From the NCBI GenBank assembly GCA_003503355.1, contig DOCS01000173.1:1-9529 (forward strand): 9,529 nt of DNA. The letters are read 5' to 3'. This DNA is from Opitutia bacterium. GTDB lineage: Bacteria > Verrucomicrobiota > Verrucomicrobiia > Opitutales > Coraliomargaritaceae. Positions 6,707 to 9,529 of the stretch are shown one piece after another (the first letter of the stretch is position 1; the number at the start of each line of letters is the position of its first letter). The position numbers were made by a program, and so were the translations under genes. The notes below the pieces were generated by a model, which was not told the DNA's origin, ran no database searches, and was given only the letters and a program-made list of their open reading frames with translations.

Positions 6707-7453
6707 CTATACATCAGGCTTCAATTCCGCACGGCAAAAGGTCCAAGTCGCAAAGACTCCCGCCGCGTCGCGAAATTGCAACTCATAGTCTCTAAAAAAA
6801 CGCATCATCTGACTGGGTGAAATGCGGCGTGCTACCGTGGTGCCAGTGCTGTGAATCGACTTCCAGAAATCCAGCGCGCTGGGATAGTAGTAGCGCTTGG
6901 AATTCGTCTCGATACGTACAGGAATTAGGCCAGCGGTGCGAAAAGTTTGCTCCCATGTATCGGCATCGCGCCACACCAAGGGGCTGTTGCCGCCGGTGAC
7001 CTGCAGCATTTCGGGCAGGCTGGGCTCAATGAAGAAGCCGACGATGATGCGGCCATTCCCTTTGATCAGTTTGCGCCAATGTTGCATGACCTCGGTGGGG
7101 TTTTGTGCCCACTGTAAAAGGCTGGAGGAGGCGACCAGATCCCATAGCCCAGCGTCATGCTGGGTCGTCCATGCATCACGTAGATTGTGCGCGACCGCGG
7201 GAAACTTTTCGCGGCACATCGCCACCATCGCCGGTTCAATGTCACTAGCTTCAACGTGCGCGTATCGCCCAGCCAAATGACGGGTGAACAGGCCCGTTCC
7301 TGCGCCTAATTCAAGACAGTTGGAGCACTCCGCCTCGCTGGGGAGCCACTGCGCCAGCCAGTCGGCGGCATGGTCCTGCACCATCGCGTGCGCTTCGTAG
7401 CTATCCACTTTTTTTCCAAAGGCCGCGAAAGCGCGTTGTTGTTTACTGATCAT
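6707..7453 (-). CDS. bioC: Malonyl-ACP O-methyltransferase
   Basis: BioC uses S-adenosylmethionine to methylate the free carboxyl of malonyl-ACP, so that the fatty acid cycle can extend it to pimeloyl-ACP methyl ester. The protein has 248 residues, close to E. coli BioC (251). It shows the N-terminal BioC-style lead 'FGKKVDSYEAHAMVQ', the class I methyltransferase motif LELGAGTG at 47-54, an acidic residue at the end of the next strand (ASDIEP), and a WDLVASSSLLQW segment equal to the BioC 'DLVFSNLAVQW' region. I preferred the ATG at 7453 to the TTG at 7465. It begins 20 bases after the stop of the upstream hydrolase gene, within one apparent operon. General class I methyltransferases look similar, but the position between bio genes and the motif details make BioC the clear choice. 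Confidence 0.9.
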   Translation of the reverse strand: MISKQQRAFAAFGKKVDSYEAHAMVQDHAADWLAQWLPSEAECSNCLELGAGTGLFTRHLAGRYAHVEASDIEPAMVAMCREKFPAVAHNLRDAWTTQHDAGLWDLVASSSLLQWAQNPTEVMQHWRKLIKGNGRIIVGFFIEPSLPEMLQVTGGNSPLVWRDADTWEQTFRTAGLIPVRIETNSKRYYYPSALDFWKSIHSTGTTVARRISPSQMMRFFRDYELQFRDAAGVFATWTFCRAELKPDV

Positions 7454-7473
7454 CGGTGTTCGCAATTAATGGT

Positions 7474-8085
7474 TCAAGCAGTCTGTTTTTGCAGCGCGGA
7501 GAGGAGACTGTCGTAGCGGTGAGTGCAGTTCTCGATGACTGCGCAATGCGCCCAATGGGACTGTAGCACTGTGCCGCGAACCAGTGGATCGGTCAAACCA
7601 ACCAATCCTTTTGTGCGCTCTAAATCTGCCGAATCCACCTGCACGCTTGCCAACTGCTGCAATCCCCAAGTCAAGTCCTCCGCGGCGTAGGGGAGTGCCT
7701 CGCACGGTTCGTCGTTCAGACCGGCTAAGCGGTAGAACAATTTGATCGCTTTGGCGGGTTGCTTCTCCAGTCGAGTCTGCAGCAGTTGCAGGGTGGCCAG
7801 TGGTGTGGTGCCGCCTTGCTGACTTTCTTCACAGAATGCGGTAAAAGGGGCCAAACAGGTGATGTCCAGCCCGTCGGGAATGCGCGGCAACGCTGCAAGC
7901 AGCAGCAAGCTGCCGAGCGAATAGCCGCCGATACGCGAGGCGCCACATTGTAGCGCGTCTTCAACTGCGCGGGGGCTGGGCGCAAAAACCGTATGCCGAT
8001 ATGCAGGCAGCGCTTGTTCGGCGGCCGCCTTAAACCGCTCGGGTGGGATTGCCCAACCACTGATCCATGCCCAAGTGTCACGCAT
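7474..8085 (-). CDS. Short alpha/beta hydrolase, probable pimeloyl-ACP methyl ester esterase (BioH role)
   Basis: This 203-residue protein has the alpha/beta hydrolase triad: nucleophile Ser56 in GGYSLGS, Asp166 in GLTDPLV, and His189 in ENCTHRYDSLL. Asp and His sit in a C-terminal stretch that aligns in style with BioH. It lies between bioF and bioC, where an esterase that demethylates pimeloyl-ACP methyl ester is expected, so that role is a strong inference. BioH has about 256 residues; here the lid region is shortened. The N-terminus 'WISGWAIPPERF' recalls the BioG opening (GW..PP), but the GYSLG elbow differs from what I remember of BioG, so I give no symbol. The ATG at 8085 overlaps the bioF stop by 8 bases (ATGCGTGA), indicating translational coupling. 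TTG 8106 and GTG 8097 are alternatives with no better Shine-Dalgarno sequence. No signal peptide, so it is cytoplasmic. Confidence 0.8.
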   Translation of the reverse strand: MRDTWAWISGWAIPPERFKAAAEQALPAYRHTVFAPSPRAVEDALQCGASRIGGYSLGSLLLLAALPRIPDGLDITCLAPFTAFCEESQQGGTTPLATLQLLQTRLEKQPAKAIKLFYRLAGLNDEPCEALPYAAEDLTWGLQQLASVQVDSADLERTKGLVGLTDPLVRGTVLQSHWAHCAVIENCTHRYDSLLSALQKQTA

Positions 8086-9529
8086 GGGCGGTGACACTGC
8101 GCTCAAAGCAGTGCAGCAATTTTGTATAATCCTGATCCGACAGCGTGGATCTGAGCGAAAGTCGCAGGCGAGCCTGTCCCTTTGGCACGGTCGGCGGGCG
8201 AATCGCGCCGACGCGTATGCCAGATTCCAACAACCGCGCAGCCATCTGTAGCGCAGTTTCGGATGCGCCGCAGATCACCGGCACCACGGCCGAATCGGTG
8301 CCGCCAACTTCCCAGCCCTGCGCGCGCAGAGCGGCCCTAAACTGCCGCGCTTTAGCCTGTGCCTGCAATCGATCCGCGGCGTTGTCGCGAATGGTCTCAA
8401 TGGCAGCTTGCGCGGTTGCTGCAGAGGCAGGGGGCAGGTAGGTCGAGTAAATGAATTCGCCGGCTTCATTGACGCAGTAGTCGCGCATCCATGGCTGTTT
8501 GAAACTGGTGTACGCACCGGACGATGCGAGCGCCTTGCCCAAGGTGCCTATCAGTATGTCGACCTGCTCGAGTACTCCGGTCGCTTCCGCCAAGCCGGAG
8601 CCCGTTGCGCCATACCAGCCTACAGCATGCGCTTCATCCAAGAACCAGTTGAAGCCGTACTTAGCTTTTAAATTCGCAATCCGCTGCAAGTCAGGGTAAT
8701 CGCCGTCCATCGAGTACACGCTTTCGGTGCAGACATGCACCTTGCGTACGCCTTGATATTTTTGCAGCAAAGTTTCGAGGTGTGCCACATCATTGTGACG
8801 AAAGCGTATTAAGCGGGCACCACTTTGCAGAATGCCAGCGATTAAACTGTTGTGAATCAGGCGATCCGCGAACACCAAGTCTGCGGAATCGACAAACAAT
8901 TTGAGCACCGCCTGATTGGCCGAATAGCCGCTGTTCCACACCAGTGCCGGGCGCTGCTGGTACCAATCGCTGAGAGTTTGCTCGAGCGCGGCGTGCGCCT
9001 CGGTGTACCCGCTGATCAGGGGAGAGGCTGAGGATGATGTCCCCCAGCGTGCGACTGCCTGGTTTGCCGCAGCCCGTAGCGCCGGATTGTGGCGCAAATC
9101 GAGGATATCGTTATCGGATAAATTAAGGGTGGGGTCGTCGGCACGCCGGACCTTGGTTTGGCGAAAGGCATGCGCGTCCTGACGGGCTTGCAGTTGTTGG
9201 ATGCGTGGGTCGTTCGTGGCTTTGACTGACTGATCCTCCGGCAGGGCATCTTCGAGCAATTCCGAGGCTAGCAGGTCTAGTGCGGTCGCTGAGCTTTCGA
9301 CACATGCCAATAACGGTAAGCCATGACTGTGATAAGCGGCGAGGTTGGACGCTTTGACGGCATCACCGGCCACCTGCACTTCATTCAGCACAAAGGCATG
9401 CGGTAGATCATCGAGGTACCGATGCAGCATACGGCTTTGATTGATACTGCCCAAGCGATTGTCGACCACCGCGATGGTCAAGTCCGGCAAATAGGCTGCG
9501 GCGAAATCGCGCCAATCCAATCCGCTGGG
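8078..9529 (-). CDS. BioD-BioF fusion: dethiobiotin synthetase C-terminal part plus 8-amino-7-oxononanoate synthase (5' end off the right edge)
   Basis: The frame is open to base 9529, with 483 residues visible. A TTG at 9520 is a possible start, but the sequence around it reads like BioD. Counting from that TTG, residues 1-95 match the BioD C-terminal half: VVDNRLGSINQSRML resembles E. coli VVGVKLGCINHAMLT, and Asn46 in FVLNEV sits at the adenine-recognition Asn. Residues 104-480 are a full BioF: SDNDILDL, SGYTEAHAALE, His223 (DRLIHNS), DEAHAVG at 295-301, the PLP lysine Lys329 in GTLGKALASSGA, and RPPTVPKGQARLRLSL. BioF condenses pimeloyl-ACP with alanine to KAPA. BioD later makes dethiobiotin from DAPA, CO2 and ATP. 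No ATG, GTG or TTG lies near the domain joint; the nearest is a TTG about 16 codons earlier. This supports one polypeptide. It heads the visible biotin gene block. Confidence 0.88.
   Translation of the reverse strand, partial: PSGLDWRDFAAAYLPDLTIAVVDNRLGSINQSRMLHRYLDDLPHAFVLNEVQVAGDAVKASNLAAYHSHGLPLLACVESSATALDLLASELLEDALPEDQSVKATNDPRIQQLQARQDAHAFRQTKVRRADDPTLNLSDNDILDLRHNPALRAAANQAVARWGTSSSASPLISGYTEAHAALEQTLSDWYQQRPALVWNSGYSANQAVLKLFVDSADLVFADRLIHNSLIAGILQSGARLIRFRHNDVAHLETLLQKYQGVRKVHVCTESVYSMDGDYPDLQRIANLKAKYGFNWFLDEAHAVGWYGATGSGLAEATGVLEQVDILIGTLGKALASSGAYTSFKQPWMRDYCVNEAGEFIYSTYLPPASAATAQAAIETIRDNAADRLQAQAKARQFRAALRAQGWEVGGTDSAVVPVICGASETALQMAARLLESGIRVGAIRPPTVPKGQARLRLSLRSTLSDQDYTKLLHCFERSVTAHA

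Noticed and set aside
8170..8181. A fourth copy of GAGCCTGTCCCT inside bioF
   Set aside because: Its minus strand encodes the conserved BioF segment KGQARL, so the match is explained by protein constraint and is coincidental.

Overview
The window is a bacterial chromosome segment of moderate GC. It holds a partial glycogen gene, an orphan beta-CASP nuclease, a repeat-rich intergenic region, a tRNA-Leu gene and a five-gene minus-strand block with biotin synthesis at its head. The organism cannot be fixed from these genes. The short biotin esterase, the beta-CASP exonuclease, the antiporter type and the 'gene, small intergenic repeats, gene' texture fit my impression of a marine Verrucomicrobiota (Opitutae-like) bacterium, but that is a low-confidence inference. 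There are no phage, plasmid, IS or CRISPR signatures.

Layout. 1-1272 (+): 3' part of glgB, cut by the left edge. 1273-1764: non-coding, with two inverted repeats and no recognised gene. 1765-2748 (+): beta-CASP metallo-beta-lactamase-fold nuclease. 2749-3301: the convergence zone between the plus and minus genes, filled with tandem, dispersed and inverted repeats. 3302-3462 (-): tRNA-Leu(UAG) with its own promoter and an intrinsic terminator. 3545-5773 (-): cation/proton antiporter fused to an RCK/TrkA-N domain and a PTS EIIA-like domain. 5869-6657 (-): serine acetyltransferase cysE. 6707-7453 (-): bioC. 7474-8085 (-): short alpha/beta hydrolase in the BioH position. 8078-9529 (-): BioD-BioF fusion, cut by the right edge.

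How the genes work together. The right half encodes most of the route to dethiobiotin. BioC methylates malonyl-ACP so that fatty acid synthesis builds a pimeloyl chain. The small hydrolase is the likely esterase that removes the methyl group. The BioF domain condenses pimeloyl-ACP with alanine to give KAPA, and the BioD domain closes the ureido ring. BioA and BioB are not visible and may lie beyond the right edge. The genes are tightly packed (an 8-nt overlap, then a 20-nt gap, then a 49-nt gap to cysE). CysE supplies O-acetylserine for cysteine, the ultimate sulfur source for iron-sulfur clusters and biotin. The antiporter behind it looks like a separate ion-homeostasis gene that may share readthrough transcription.

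The most interesting items are the BioD-BioF fusion, the very small BioH-like esterase, the antiporter-RCK-EIIA fusion that would join phosphotransfer signalling to ion transport in one chain, and the repeat patchwork beside the tRNA.
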